Shown: piece after piece, positions 47,301-60,273 of the stretch | Layout: each line of letters opens with the position of its first letter | Numbering within the stretch: position 1 is the first letter of the stretch | Source of the DNA: Solea solea | Lineage: Eukaryota > Chordata > Actinopteri > Pleuronectiformes > Soleidae | Reading direction: 5' to 3' | NCBI RefSeq assembly: GCF_958295425.1 | Contig: NC_081151.1 | Span: 17,676,659-17,740,658 of the forward strand | Length of the DNA stretch: 64,000 bases | Notes under the pieces: generated by a model | What the model saw: the letters and a program-made list of their open reading frames with translations, nothing else | The model's database searches: none | Told to the model about the DNA's origin: nothing | Program-made: the position numbers and the translations under genes

Positions 47301-48278
47301 GCAATTCTCTCGCCCGGCCCGTCGGGACCCAAGGAAGGTGGCGGTAAATCCCAGCCTCAGTCTCAAGCTCGAGCAGAGATTTTAAACTCTATGGCTGCAG
47401 GATCCAGTTAACTTACACCCCGATGAGCACATTGTGCTGAATTAATGAATGTATTTTAAAATGCAAATCCTGCTACCTGGTAATTACCCTATTACTTTCA
47501 GTAGGAGCTGTCTGGATGGTGTATCCATGAACTGCTCCTGCCAAGTCATGTGACATATGCCTAATGTGGCAAATCGTAAATCACCTCTCAGCATTCAGTA
47601 ACTGGCGTGATTCACTCGCACAGTGTCAGTTATCACTGCTTGATATTTTCTTCCGCTACCAGTTCACTCCTGCCCTCGTCCCACACCCTCCACACCCTGC
47701 TTCTCTGTGTCATGAATCACTTTTTTTTTTATTGCTGCATCAGAGTAATCAAAAACATCCTCTGGGGTTCGAGTCCTTTTATGCACCTTCTATGTCATCG
47801 CGGGCGCCGGGATCTGCTTTGTATCGGGACGCGGTGAAACGAAGGGTGACAAATCTCCAGCAAAGCTCTGCTTTGCTTGTTACGTCCCCTTTATTGGCCA
47901 ATCACCGAGTGACCTCTGGCCCTGTCTTCACACTGAGAGCCTCTTGGTTGATGGGTTGCCCTGTTGTGACCACATGTGGATGATGGATGAGAGGCCCCAC
48001 TATTGCACCTATGGAACCACACGGTGTTGAATGGGGCTTGTTTTTTTTTGGTTTGGTTGTTTCAGGCACAAAGACTTGCAAACTTGTTTGGCGTTTAGCA
48101 GCAGTTGGCATCCGTTATGTCTTGTCTTTCTCTTCATGTTTCTGTTTCTCACTCACTTGGGTCCTGACTTTCAGACAAACACTCGTCCTCCAGAGGTTCT
48201 GGTCCAAGGGCCCCATGACCCCTTCTGTTCTGTGCCCTATACAATGATCCATCCATATTTTGGGAAGTGTATCATTGA
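47301..48278. other. no gene seen
   Basis: The 139-codon frame at 47564-47983 lacks conserved motifs and overlaps another frame; treated as chance. Confidence 0.45.
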
Positions 48279-48500
48279 AGGTGCAGTGTGTAAAATGTAG
48301 ACGAAATTAGTTTAATTTCAGAAAAACTAAAGATAAATCAATTATACTTAAATATTTATGAGTGTACAATTTCCTGATCCTATGAATTGTTGTTTTTCAG
48401 TCCCCCACAATGAGCTTTTCAAGTCTTACAGTTTTCTTTTGTGTCCACAAATCCTCATTTTAACTGTAGAAAGAGAGGGATGCTGTTGCAAAGTACATCT
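48279..48500. mobile_element. MITE fragment with one GGTGCAGTGTGTAAAATG end
   Basis: The end motif at 48281-48298 matches the terminal repeats of the element at 14692-14900. No opposite end was found before about 48500. The sequence after it is AT-rich and non-coding. Confidence 0.4.
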
Positions 48501-48777
48501 ATAACGACACACCTCTTTTGGGATGCACTGAGATGAATTTGAAATGAATTTATTTGAATGCAGCCGGCGCTGACAGCTTGCCTTTGATATTTGGGCCAAA
48601 GAACTAATTCAAACTAGTCTCTGTTCTGTTGTTGTTGTTTTTTTTCATTTTCTCACACACGAGAGAGAAATGTGTTTCTGATGATCTGTCGTCTTTGTTT
48701 TTGTATTATATTATTTTTTCTTTAATGCCTTAATTAAGGCAGTGAGACCTACGGCAACTTCATTTGCAGCTACATAT

Positions 48778-49203
48778 GAACTCCCTCTTAAGCGGTGTTG
48801 GCGCTGTATCTCTTTAAGCTGGTGCGTGTTGAATCAGTTTCCTGTTGACTTTAACATCACCTGAAAAGCAAACAGTGAGCGAGCGGGATGGATCGTGCTG
48901 TGGTTATGCATGTTCATCGTGATACTGAATAGATCGAGCATGGCTCTTGTGGTTGCTGTGTGGTTCAAAGAAAGACGCCGCCGCCATCTATACGTCGTCT
49001 CCTTTGACTTCCGGGTCAAGGACCACGGAGGAAGTTTTGGTACATACACAGAAATCCGAAATCTGACTCCAGTCCGACTTAGCATATACATGCAGGAGTA
49101 ATCGGACTATGAATCGCATTATGCAGTTTTGTTAGTCCGACTAAGAAGAGCTTGATAGTAGTCGGACTAAATTATTGCCTTAGTCCGACTAAAATCGGAC
49201 TAG
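48778..49203 (-). mobile_element. AGTCGGACT-family MITE, copy 3 (truncated)
   Basis: The family is recognisable in minus orientation: GGCGCTGTATCTC, TTGAATCAGTTTCCTGTTGAC, the CTTCCGGGTCAA block, then AGTCCGACT units. The terminal TTTACATGCATG end is missing after 49203, where the sequence departs from the other copies. Confidence 0.7.
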
Positions 49204-49277
49204 TTTCATTTGAGGAGGTGTGAATGTGCAACTGATCTCTGATGCGTCTCCTCCTTCAGTAATTCTTGAGCAAACTT

Positions 49278-49345
49278 GGACCGGCTGAATGTTGCAGCCC
49301 CCCAATTGAACCGAGTCCCCAATCGTATCGAGAAAACGACCTCAG
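49278..49345. repeat. second copy of the 5709-5797 repeat end
   Basis: GGACCGGCTGAATGTTGCAG, AATTGAACCGAG and AACGACCTCAG follow in the same order and spacing as at 5709-5797. It lies about 75 bases beyond the truncated end of MITE copy 3, so two repeats are stacked here. Confidence 0.6.
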
Positions 49346-50623
49346 AAATCAACTTTTTATGAAGTAGCACATTCTATCCGTCAAAAACAAGTACACACAG
49401 TGAATCCATAGATTAAATCATTAAATCAATGCATGGTTGTTCCCAAATATCCCAATAATGAAAAGTTACACCAAATGTTGTGCATACATACTCCCTTGCA
49501 TGTGTGCGCACACACACACACACACATATGTTAAAATCGACCTACATGTGGCAGTTTGCATGTTGAAATGGGTGCACACATGCAGAGTAATGGAGCTCAA
49601 GATGTGTTCCAGGAAGTCGGGGTGAAGAGGTGCGTGAGCACAGTCCTACGTGAACGCTAGTGCTCCTGTGTGCCCCTCTGGACATCATTGACTCTCAGCA
49701 TGTCCACTGATCCCCCAGGATAAAGGGTTAAAGGTCACAGGTCATAGAGGTTATGACTGATCCTCCCAGTCTTCCCCTGGAGGAACAGGTCAAACGTGGA
49801 CCCTTCTCTATTTATAACTCTTTTAGCTGAAGTCCTGGGCTACGTCCACATGACTCAAAATGTATACACTCTTAGCATCTTTAAAACTTTTTGTTTGAAT
49901 GATTTCTGTACTGAAAATGTGTGCTAGACTGACTAAAACCAAACTTGAAATTCATGTTAGTCCAGATTAAATCATACTAAATGAAATTGGACAAATTCAG
50001 GCTAACCAGCTTAAACAGTTCCCATCCTCGGCTTAAACTGGAAATCGCCTCAAGCTAGCGAGATGAAAGCTGGCATATTGCCACCTAGTGTAGCGGAGGC
50101 GGAAATTAATCGTTCGATGAATCGATTCCAAGAACGGTCGTCAAAACAGTCAATTAAATGGTATAATTAAGATAGCTGAACGGTGGAGTGATGACTTAGC
50201 TGTGCGTGGAAAGTTACTGAATGCAGCGGTTAGTCGCCAGTCACCTGATTGGATCTTATCAGCCCCGATGTCGCTGTCAGAAAACAAAAAACACTTTCAC
50301 CCAAGAAATCCATGTTCTTATTTTTCACCATTGTTGTTTCTTGTCAGCACTGCTGACAGAGGATCTGCTTCCTGTTTACACCAGCACACATGTACTGCGT
50401 GTACCCAGTGTGAGGTGGTTAATATTAGAGCTGGAATGCGTCTCATTCATAACACACATCGCTGAACTGTGTTGATGGCGAATGTGAGGCTGCAGAAAAT
50501 GTGTTTTCTTTTTTTTCTGACAGCGTGTGTGTTTCCCTAATGACAGATAATAGCAGTTTTGAGTTTGGCAGTGTGTTTGTGAGTGATTACACCTTTGTGT
50601 ATTTGTTTAATTGTGCGTCTGCA
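49346..50623. other. no gene seen
   Basis: One CA microsatellite. GCCACCTAGTGTAGCGGAGG near 50080 is a repeat-like word. No exon. Confidence 0.45.
49509..49526. repeat. (CA)n microsatellite
   Basis: Nine CA units after TGTGTGCG. Confidence 0.88.
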
Positions 50624-50644
50624 TGTGTGTGTGTGTGTGTGTGT
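50624..50644. repeat. (TG)n microsatellite
   Basis: About ten TG units; first of three within 362 bases. Confidence 0.9.
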
Positions 50645-50793
50645 ATCCGAGGGGAGTAAAAGCGATGGAAAGGGAGACGTTTGTAGTGTGATAAAGTGAC
50701 TGTCTAATTGCAGAGAGCCTCGCTGTGTGGCATGTCAGATTGTTCTTCCCCTGTGGCCTGAGGTCTCCAGCACTGAGAATGTGTGTGACTGTA

Positions 50794-50813
50794 TGTGTGT
50801 GTGTGTGTGTGTG
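50794..50813. repeat. (TG)n microsatellite
   Basis: About ten TG units; second of three. Confidence 0.9.
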
Positions 50814-50958
50814 ATGAATTTCAACTGCCTCCTTCAAGTCTTGGCAGGCTGCCTGAACACCACAGTCCCAGTCAACCATATTTCATGCTCACTCAGAAAC
50901 CCACCATACATTTTTACCTTAATGTGGTTCACCTAACACTCCAGTCCATTACGGTGCA

Positions 50959-50985
50959 TGTGTGTGTGTGTGTGTGTGTGTGTGT
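50959..50985. repeat. (TG)n microsatellite
   Basis: About thirteen TG units; third of three. Confidence 0.9.
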
Positions 50986-53426
50986 TGAAGGAGAACATTT
51001 GAAAGAGATGATGGAGAAAACTGTTGAGACTCCGCGCTCGCAGCGCCACAATGGCTCGCATTGTTCTCCCGCTATAATCAGAGCGGACATGGAACTTGGC
51101 CTGGAGACCAAGAGGTCTCTGCAGTCCTGGTCACAGCTGCTGTAACTCAGATTCACACCAAATCCTGGACTGGAGAGCTGACACTGCTCTGGGTGTAGGT
51201 GGAGCAGGGGACACAGACTGGAGCTTTTATTCGAGGATTTATTGACTAGTTTTTTGGGTTTTTTTGGTCTCCATTCAACCCAAATCACAAGCCACAATAT
51301 TTCATCGTTCATGGTTTGCTTTATTGGAACTAGCTTTAAGAATTGTGTTTCCTCCATCCTGATATGTATTGTTTTTGTTGGTATTTATAATCATAAAGAA
51401 GCATTTTTTAATATGTAATTGAATTGGTCCTGTGTGTTGACTGTCAGTTTAAATAACCTACATGTCTTCTTTTCCAAATGTTCTTCCTTATTCCATGTAT
51501 GTATGATAATAAGACAATGTTTTACATAGCAGGGTCTTAGTCAGACTTTTAAATCTGGTTCAAATCAGAATAATGTGACCCTTTAACACCAGCATTTCCA
51601 TTTTAAATTGATTAAATGCAGTATGGTAATTAGTTTTAGAGGTTAGTACCTAGAGTAGATTGGCTAATACTTCCTTGGCTGTAGTTCTGTAGTGACATGA
51701 GTGGTTTTTATTGTTTTCAGCTGAAGACAAAAATGCGTCTCTGTGATCCTTTAAAACTCTCCTCCAGCATTAAAATCCAGAGTGGAATGGGAAGAGAAAA
51801 CTGAACCCTCTTTGGCAAACAAACGGTTAAACTCGTATTTTCTGCGCTGCGCCTCTTTCACCACAGCTATTGTTGCTGTTGCTGCTGCTGTTGTTGTTAT
51901 TCTCTGACTTCACTTTTGTTTCCTGTTTCATCGTGTTTGCTCATCAAGAATAATTATGCTTGAATGATTCATTCCTCTTTTGTGGTTCAAGGTGAAAAAA
52001 CCTGAAGAAAAAAAAAACCACCTCTCTGGAGCTAAATTGGAGACTTCTGCAAATAAATACACAAATGAAGTCATGCCGCAGAATTTACACATAGATGTGT
52101 AAATCCTTTTTTTTTGCTAATTTTGAAGCACATGTGGTACGTCTACAGGCCTGGTGCAAGGTTTAAGCAAGATTGAGCTGATGAAAGATTCAGCTTTCAG
52201 CAACGGCGAGGAGCAGTGTGAAAAAAAAACATCTTTGTCACTCTAATGACACCTCAACACCTTTTTCGCCCTGAGCTTTTCTGCCATAACTCAGACTGAG
52301 CTATGTCAAAGCAGCGTTTTTTAAAAAAAAAAAAGTCATTCTGGAGCATAACAAGTCTTTTTTACTAAGCACTAAAAAAACAGAGCTGTGACTTCTAAGC
52401 AGTGTTTGCAGGGAGCGGGTGAGAGTTTTAAAAGATTAGACCACAGGTTCTCTGAGGAGAGTTTGGATGTTTGGACAACAGTCTACCGGCTCTGACCATG
52501 TTCATGTCCGTCTCACTGTTCTTGCGAGAAGATTTTTCGCCGCGTTCTGTGTTGTGCGGTAACAATAACGGTGTTTTTGAAATAAAATCAGCCAGCTGTG
52601 AGGAGGCAGAGGCTGAGTTAAGGCCCCTGGATGGTGAGTCAGTATTTCCACAGAGCTGTTGCTGGCCCTTCTGGTTCTTACTAGACCTGGCCACGAGCCC
52701 CCATCGTGTACACTAGCCAGGCTGAGCCAGCATAAGAGCCTCTGTAAAGTGTGTGTGTGTGTGTGTCCTAATTAAAGGCAGACTTTGACATTTTGGAAAA
52801 TATGCTTGTTTGCTTTTGCAAAATAGCGAGATGAGATGACCGATACCGTTTTCATTAAGCTACAGCCAGCAGCCGTTTAGCCTAGCATGGCTTAGCATAG
52901 AGCCTCGAAAAACAGGGAGAGACGCCGTTGCCAAGTTCCACAATCAACAGCATCTCAAAACCTCACTCATTTTGTTCTATCCCGTTTGTTTACTCTGTAC
53001 AGTTACAAAAATGTAAAATGGATAAGTTGATTTTTCCCTTCACTTGCACTCTATGAATGAAACAAATAAAATTGAACTGTAGCGCTAGGCTAGGGTTTAG
53101 AGCTAAAGCTAGAAAAACTAGCGAAAGCAGACCAATTATTAAATCCATCCCCTTCCATCGTCCCTCTTATATAATATTTACCCAGAAACACTCAAAGTTG
53201 TTGTCTGTAGTGGAATTGGGAAGTTTGGCCACACTTTCTCTGCCTATTTTTCCATGACTTGCAAGCTAACTTATGGCTCTCATCTCTTGCTTTAGCATGT
53301 ATGACTCACAGGGGATTATTTAGTCAGGTAGGCCTAAAAAGAGTTTAAGAAATAAATTAGGAACTATTATCCATCCGCTTTTAAGGTGTTCCAGTCTTTG
53401 AGCTCACATATGGCACAGTTGCACAG
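50986..53426. other. no gene seen; unique sequence
   Basis: A TTG/CTG run (51868-51899) and several A or T runs. TTTAGCCTAGCATGGCTTAG near 52876 is a common repeat-like word. No exon recognised. Confidence 0.45.
52749..52764. repeat. (GT)n microsatellite
   Basis: Eight GT units. Confidence 0.85.
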
Positions 53427-53700
53427 GTCTAGCACGGTGCAGCTCAACTCTTTCCATTAGAGATAGTACCTGATACCTGGTTCTTTTTTTTTAGTACCCT
53501 CTCTGAGCTGTGACGTCGTCTTGCCGAACTGTAGATAAGTTAAAAAAAGATTTAAAAATCCTGTAAACATGCGTTAATCTCCAACATTTAGCAAGGAAAT
53601 GTCTACAATCTCAATATTTAACAGAGGAGTCTGGTGTAGTTAGTGACAGCACTGCCGAAAGCCGGCGATCGTGAGTCACTTTGGCAGTTTCATGCAGCCA
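53427..53700. repeat. GTACC-rich repeat, copy with a longer body
   Basis: It holds CTAGCACGGTGCAGCTC, TTTCCATTAG, GATAGTACCTGATACC and TAGTACCCTCTCTGAGC, then a body with CAATATTTAACAGAGGAGTC. That last block recurs at 62950-62986, linking the two repeats. Confidence 0.45.
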
Positions 53701-55058
53701 ATCCCAAATCTGAGTAGTACTAGAACTTGTTTTGATGTCCTCATCAAACTCTGGGTCAGAATTAATACTTGTGCACGATTACGGAAGGGAAAAGTTTGGA
53801 GATTTCTCTTCTTTGAGCTTTAGAAAACATAGGGGAAAGACTCGGTAATGACTCGGCATAAAAGGCCTGCGTCACAGTGTGCTTGATTTCACTGAGCGAC
53901 TTCCAAGAAATTATCATCAGGATTACTAATGTATGTTACATAAGATGCATGATGAAGGATTTTGTCAATTTCAAGCCCGGTTATGTCTCTTGTGTGCCGG
54001 ATCATTTATGTTACAGATGTAACGGCCTTTCCCTCCTCGCACGCTCATGAGGGCGGACTGTGTCGTGCAACTTGTCAGCGGCGTGTTAAGCTGTAATAGT
54101 TGCACCGTAACTTCTCGAAAATTGATTTGATTCCGGGCTGTGTTTTTCTTGGCCGGAGCCTGCCTTTGTGGTCGTGTTCTCAGAGTGGAAAGCAGAGGGC
54201 AAGTGAGGAGGGGAGGGAGGTTGGAAAGACGAGGGCAAGAGACGGAGAAGAAGAAGAGGGTGGTATTTGGAGCATTATGTAAGACTTCAAACAGGTCCAG
54301 TCTGTCGGGGAGTGTTGATGTGAGAGTTGTGGGCCCCTTGGGTTAGGTAGCCTCTCATATAGCCTCCCATATGGTCTGCATTTCCCCTCATTGCCTCCGC
54401 CCTTCATCTAATTGGCAGGTAATGCATCGTTGCTCTGGCCTATCTCCCCTCTCCTTTATTAATGGAACGCACAGTAGTGTGTTGGTGATGGTGGTGTAGG
54501 TCATAGTGGCTCTAGGGTTGGCACACTGCCACAGAGAGGCCCAGCACTGACACTTTATACAGCGGCAGGTTTCACCAAGGTGTTCATTTCAGGAGCATCT
54601 CCCCTGCTTCAGCTGCTTCTCTTTCTTCTCCCTTCAGCTGTGGAAGGTAAATCAAAGCTGGGTTGATACTGGAGACCTCGTTCAATCTGATTGTGGTTAC
54701 AACCTACAGCCATTCCACAGTTGGCCCTTACATATGGACACACGTACATCGCCAAGTGCGGTCCAAAACCCACTGAAACCTTACAGGAATTCTGTTTTTT
54801 TTTTGGTGTGTCCAAACCCAAACTAAACCTAAGAGAGCTCCATTCAAGCCTGACCAAAACCTGTCAGACAGTCTGAACATGACCTGAGCCTGATACAGTT
54901 CGTCAAAGCTTTGTGTTGCCACGCAAGTGTTACCATGGTTATTACTTGGTTTCCCAAAACACTGTCATTATAGAAAACCACACCCAATATGAACCTGAAT
55001 ATCATTTCTAGTCAAGTTCCATCTCTCAGCCCCAACTTTTTCTTTGGTTAATGTCACT
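53701..55058. other. no gene seen; conserved-element-like block at 54350-54480
   Basis: CATCTAATTGGCAGGTAATG and TTTATTAATGGAACGC within 54350-54480 contain homeodomain-type cores and little repeat character. The rest is unremarkable. Confidence 0.4.
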
Positions 55059-55552
55059 CAGTACGTTTACATGCACAATTTAATCAAGCTAAGGCCATAG
55101 TCTGACTAAGACAGGCAATTGGACAACTCTGCAAGTTGCGGAGGAGAAAATCGATTCATTGGCCGAGAATGTCTGACTCCGCCTCCCTAGGTGACGCTGT
55201 ATCTCTCTATAGTGCATATTGAATCAGTTTCCTGTTGACCTTGTGAGATGGATCGTCTCTTCGTCAGTTCAGAAGTGGGTCTTCTGCGTAGCTTTCTCTC
55301 TCGCCAACGCAATGTTCTACCTCAAGGTCAAACACCGGGCGGGAAACTGTGCAGAACGCCAAGTCCGACTGCAGTCTGACTAAGTGTATACATGCAGGAG
55401 TAATCAGACTATGAAGCGCATTATCCAGATATGTTAGTCCGACTAAGACTAGCCCGATTTTAGTCGGACTAACTTGTTCTGACATTAAGTAAACCAAATG
55501 ATTGTTTTAGTCTGACTAAAGTCTGACTTTTAACATGCATGTAAACGCACTG
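55059..55552 (-). mobile_element. AGTCGGACT-family MITE, copy 4, full length
   Basis: This is the longest and most complete copy, 494 bases. It begins CAGTACGTTTACATGCACA and ends GCATGTAAACGCACTG, giving terminal inverted repeats of about 20 bases. The interior holds the TTGAATCAGTTTCC block and four or more AGTCCGACT/AGTCGGACT units. The flanks share only the bases ACT, so the target duplication length stays open. It carries no reading frame. Confidence 0.78.
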
Positions 55553-58500
55553 ACTGACGACGTGGCCTTGCTTGTCGTTCACACTTCATCCATGTAGCAG
55601 GGAACCAGAGTGGACTTCAGTGGACCCACAGTACTGGGAAACCAAGACTTGACTTAACTGCATACCTGCACGTTTGCCTCCACTCATTTACTCAACGTGC
55701 ATGTTTTCTGTCATTCAAACCCTCTAAAAACCTCTCACCATGTAATACTGCAGTGCAGCTCTTTCTTTCTCCTCTCCCACTCATAACCAGCCAGGCAGCT
55801 TATTTTACAGCCTCTCTGCTCAAGTCACGGCTAAACATAACAATACACCAGCAGACATGTGTTTGTCATAAACTGGAAGGCTCAAAATTGCATTACGGTC
55901 GTTTGCACTTTGAACAATGTTCAAACAAAATCACAGTGCACCACATTTAATCACGTGCTGTACTTAATGTTCATAATTCTCCGGTGATTTTCCACTGCTG
56001 CTGGACAGTGGAAGACTAACGACACAGGCCAATCAAACTAAGGCGGTCTTTTAGAATCGGCGAATGTCAGAGCCTTTTTTGTTACGCCTTCCGCGTATCC
56101 AGACCCTGCTGCTACATGGCAGTAGCAACGCGAGCGCGGCTGAGTTTCACGGCCTGTGCGAGGAACGTAAATGTCTCAAGGATTTTTCTTAACGTGTGGT
56201 GCACATGGAAGAGCTCAATTACATAACTTAAGACTTTCATTAGCCTCTCTGCTCTATTGGGTTCTTTGGGAAAGGTCCAGATGTGACTTCATGAAGGGCC
56301 CTCTCTATGTAGAGCCTGTTCACTCTGTTCCGCTATGCCCCCCCCTCCCCTCTCTCTCTTCGCCTCCCCTGCAGCTGTAAGCACTCAGAGGAAAAGCAGG
56401 GAGAGAGCACAGCGAGGCTGAGTGCTTTATTAAAAAAGGGAAAAAAAAAAAAAATCAGACACCCTCTAGACCCCCAAATCTCCCTTCAAAACAGTCGCAG
56501 CCCCACCCAGAGCAGGCCTCTAGTCCCCTTTCTCTCCCATAGGTCTTCTAAAGTAGGCCAATAAGTCTTTTAGCATGTGGTCTCCCTGTCAGCCCTAGGT
56601 GGCTGACTAGACAGGCTGCTGCTCCAGGCGCAAGGGCAGGAAGTGGGAGCCGGCCAGGAAACACTCTCTGAGAGGCTGCCCAAGTAAACAACCCTCCCCC
56701 CTACAGTACACATGCTCATACACGTATGTGTTTGTATGCCCGTGCACTTTTGCATGTGTTTACATATGCCGCGGACTGTATACACGCAACTGTTTACTGG
56801 GGGGAAATACAATAAATCTGCATGTCGCTGTCTTCCTTTTGGATAGTTTATGGCGTTGACGTTGATGCGTTTCAGGGGCGCTGACTTTGACGAGACCACA
56901 ATGCACTTTAAAGATTAAAAAAAGTTGGACATCGTTAAAAGCGCCCTAATCAAATTAATCGGCTGTGTTATTTGAGCGCAGAGTATTAATTTGTGCAGCT
57001 GTGACTGTGCGTGTCACAAAAAAAGTCGGCCAGTTCAACAAACCCCCCCCCCCCCCCTCGAAATTGTAGTTCGTTCTACGTATTGCTGGCCCTTTGAAAT
57101 CCAAAACTCTTGACTGTGTGACTTCGTGTCTGATTATCGTCAAAGTGATGGTTTTCCAGAGCCGGGGCAGCTGTTTGTGTGACTGTGGTTCTGGGAAGAC
57201 AACGGACACACAGGTGGGGAATCAGTTAGGCCTGTGATTTATGGAGATCTCCTTTTGCCTTGCATTGTGCTGCGGCCTTCCTCTGGGCCCCAGCCTGCCC
57301 TCACACTTCATACCCCCCCCCTCCTCCTGCCTGTTATTCCATGTCCCCCTATAACAATGATGCCTGATTTTCAGAGTGGAAAAGCCAGATGAGTTCCCCT
57401 TAGAGAACAAAGTAATTGTTTCCCGCATAGAGCTATTGTGTAGGTGGTTAAGGCCTTTTCTCGAGTACATGCAGACACAAGAGAAGTTGTTTTTAAGTCT
57501 TTTGGAGCTCATCCAAGTCTGATGTGTTGTCATAGCAAGTGTTAAGTTTCAGATCTTTTGAAGGCAAGTCCAAACCGTCTTAATAATCAGAGTTTTTCCA
57601 GGCTGTAGCAAGACGAACTCAATTCAGCTTTTCAGCTGTAACTGTATTGTGCTATTAATATCATGAATCAGAATGTGGGGCCACAAGCTTCGAAGTATGG
57701 TGACATGACCGAACTGAAGAACGTAAACATGGAACAATGCTGTGGTATTTGTTGTTTTTTACATTAAAATATATCATTCAAATATTGTCCTGCAGACTTT
57801 CCCGAGCCTTAGTCTCAGTGCAGGTTTCGAGTAAGGTGATATTTTCTGAGTCAGATCAGTCACGTCTTAATAAGCCCTCATTGTTGTGGTTTACGCGTGA
57901 CTCAGATGTGAGCTTTACAATTCAGACGTGATAAAAACCCACGTTTAATTAAAAAAAAAAAAAAAAAATCATCTCATTTTGAGTCAACTGACCGTCACCT
58001 CCTGATAAACTTTACCAGAAGTCACAGACAGAAAGCGTACACTGCGGGCACACCGGGGTTTTGCGATTTGTTGATTTAGCGATATCCTGACACCACCATT
58101 ACTCAAGGCTTTTGTGTGCAGTTACGCTCTAATCCTTTTTTCCTGCCTACTTTTTTGGGAGCGCGTGTTGCGGCAAGTTTGCAGGTGAGCCTCGAGGGCG
58201 AGTGCGAGACAGGCGTGAGCTTGACATGTTTCAAGCCGAGGCCTTATCTCAACAGAAGACGTGTCTTGAGAAATCTCAACAGCCGTCAGACACATCCAAA
58301 CAATCTGCGCCGTGTTTTTACAACTAAATTCTTCAAATATGCGGTGCCCTGCGCATGTCCTCGGGGGACCCCAGTGCCTCTCCTTGGGGGGGGTGCTGTT
58401 CTGAGCGTCCGGACCTGCGTTTGTACCGGAGCATGCATGCAAACCTCGGCTGTGCTTGTGTGTGTACGTGCAGGTTCCTGTGCATGCTTTCGGTGTGCAC

Positions 58501-60083
58501 GCCTGGGTGTTTCTGTGTGCTCTTTCCGAGTGAGTGGGTGTGAGATCTGCGGTTTCTCACAGTCAGTTCTTATCTTCGTCTCTCGCAGCCTCAGCCAGCG
58601 GATCATTGTGAAATACAGAGAGAGAGAGAGAGAGAGAGCGCTCACTTTTAACTATTCCCTCACCTCCCAAGGTTGCATATCAAGGGCTTGTTTACAACTC
58701 GAACACTAAAATGATACAGTCGTGATAACGTTCGCAGCAGGGTGACTTCAGTCCAGTCTTCCTCAATCTCTCTACTCTCTCGTTGTGTTTTTTATGGCCC
58801 CGAAGAAGCTTGTTAGTCGCATTTTATTTCCCAGCATCATGTGAGTGAGTTGAACATTAGATCGTAGATACGAGATGATCATCTCACCATAGCACAGACT
58901 TGGCCCTGATAAAAGATGGAGCAAGGACTTCCTGTAATACTATCACTGATGTCATCTTTATCTCCTCCAAAAGACCTGAGTGACTCAGAGTGGCTGGTTA
59001 CTCAATTATACTGGCCTGTCATGGTCCACGGCGTATCTGTAGGTGGGCGTGAGTGTGTTTGAGTGGGTTTTTTTATCACCGTGAGTGTGATGTTTGTGTT
59101 GGTGTCTGCTGACTGAGGTTATATAAATGAGCACTGAGTGGGTGAGAAACTGAAAAGTGCATTTAAGAAGTGAGAAGGGGGTTTGTTTTCCAGCGCCCGC
59201 AGCCCGCTGGAGGAAACAGATGCTGCGAAACAAAACCGAGAAAATCATGTGTAAGGAAACGTGCTGCTTTTAGCTTTAGTGTGGTTCAGCGGCTCGGAGC
59301 TAACCTCACTCACTGTCATGCATCTCACGTCCCAACACGGGAGGAAATGTGAGCAGAGTTGGCGAACGGCGTATGTACTGGAGTGAACTTTGTACCTGTG
59401 AGAGAAACTGGTGTATTTCACAGTTTGTGTCTGGGAGTCTGGGAAAGTAAAATAAAGTAAAAGCAAAAACGTATGAACAACCATAAAATCACAAAGGTTT
59501 CAAGGAGAGCCCCATGTTTACCAAATGTGGATGTTTTTGGATGAAAACTTGAAGCAGATAGAAAAACTATTACCCAGACACCCATAATGCTTCACAGACC
59601 AACTCCTGAGACCATATTTTTCTCACCACACTTCCTGTAATTACACATATTGTTTTCTTATTACACAATGATGGATTATCACCGACATTTCAAGTCGGTT
59701 CACTTTTGGTTTTAATTTCAGATGAAGTGTTTTTGATAAGTGTTTCCCATGTGTAAGGAGTCTGAAATCCAACAAGTGTTTACAAGATGAAAAGTGAAAA
59801 TTGAGAAATGGATTGAGAAAAAAAAAAAGGGAAGATGAATCTTTAAAAATTGCAGTGGTCACGACTCAAACGGGACATTCAAACGCTATGAGAGGCAGCA
59901 AGTACAGGTGACGTTTGCAGTTGATGTAGACAGGTCATCTCAGTAATTATCAACCAAGAATGCCATTAAAACACATTTTCAGCGTGATGTAAATCAATTG
60001 CTAGACTTTTTACACCTCTTTTTGGCTCCATTAGGCCTTGTACCAATCTGACGGGAGACTCAACCCTCAACCCTCTCATTGTC
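55553..60083. other. no gene seen; longest repeat-poor stretch
   Basis: Poly-C at 57041-57057, A run near 57950-57968, and the (GA)n at 58617. The 197-codon frame at 58116-58709 is Cys/Arg-rich low-complexity with no domain. The block at 56935-57010 (CCTAATCAAATTAATCGGC, GAGTATTAATTTG) looks like a conserved non-coding element. Confidence 0.45.
58617..58638. repeat. (GA)n microsatellite
   Basis: About eleven GA units. It creates an Arg-Glu run inside a 197-codon open frame that is otherwise not gene-like. Confidence 0.9.
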
Positions 60084-60265
60084 TTCTCTACTCATTTACA
60101 TGCATGTTCAAAGTCAATTTGGTTTTCTTAATGTCATGTAAGCGTGTTAGTCCGACTAAAATCGAGCTAGTCTTAGTCGGACTAACATACCTGGATAACC
60201 CGGAAATTCATAGTCCATAGTCCAATTCGTCTTTGACCCGGATGTAGAAGGAGGCGACATATAGA
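60084..60265 (+). mobile_element. AGTCGGACT-family MITE, copy 5 (fragment)
   Basis: The left end is degraded (CTCATTTACATGCATG). It is followed by TTAGTCCGACTAAAATCGAG, TTAGTCGGACTAACATACC and the TTTGACCCGGATGTAG block. The right half is missing. Confidence 0.7.
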
Positions 60266-60273
60266 TGCAAATA

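Noticed and set aside
47564..47983. 139-codon plus-strand frame
   Set aside because: Low similarity to anything known, overlaps other frames, no splice or promoter support.
58116..58709. 197-codon open frame, longest outside the PGBD gene
   Set aside because: Cys/Arg/Val-rich low-complexity translation, passes through a (GA)n tract, overlaps equally long frames on the other strand, no recognisable domain or splice context.
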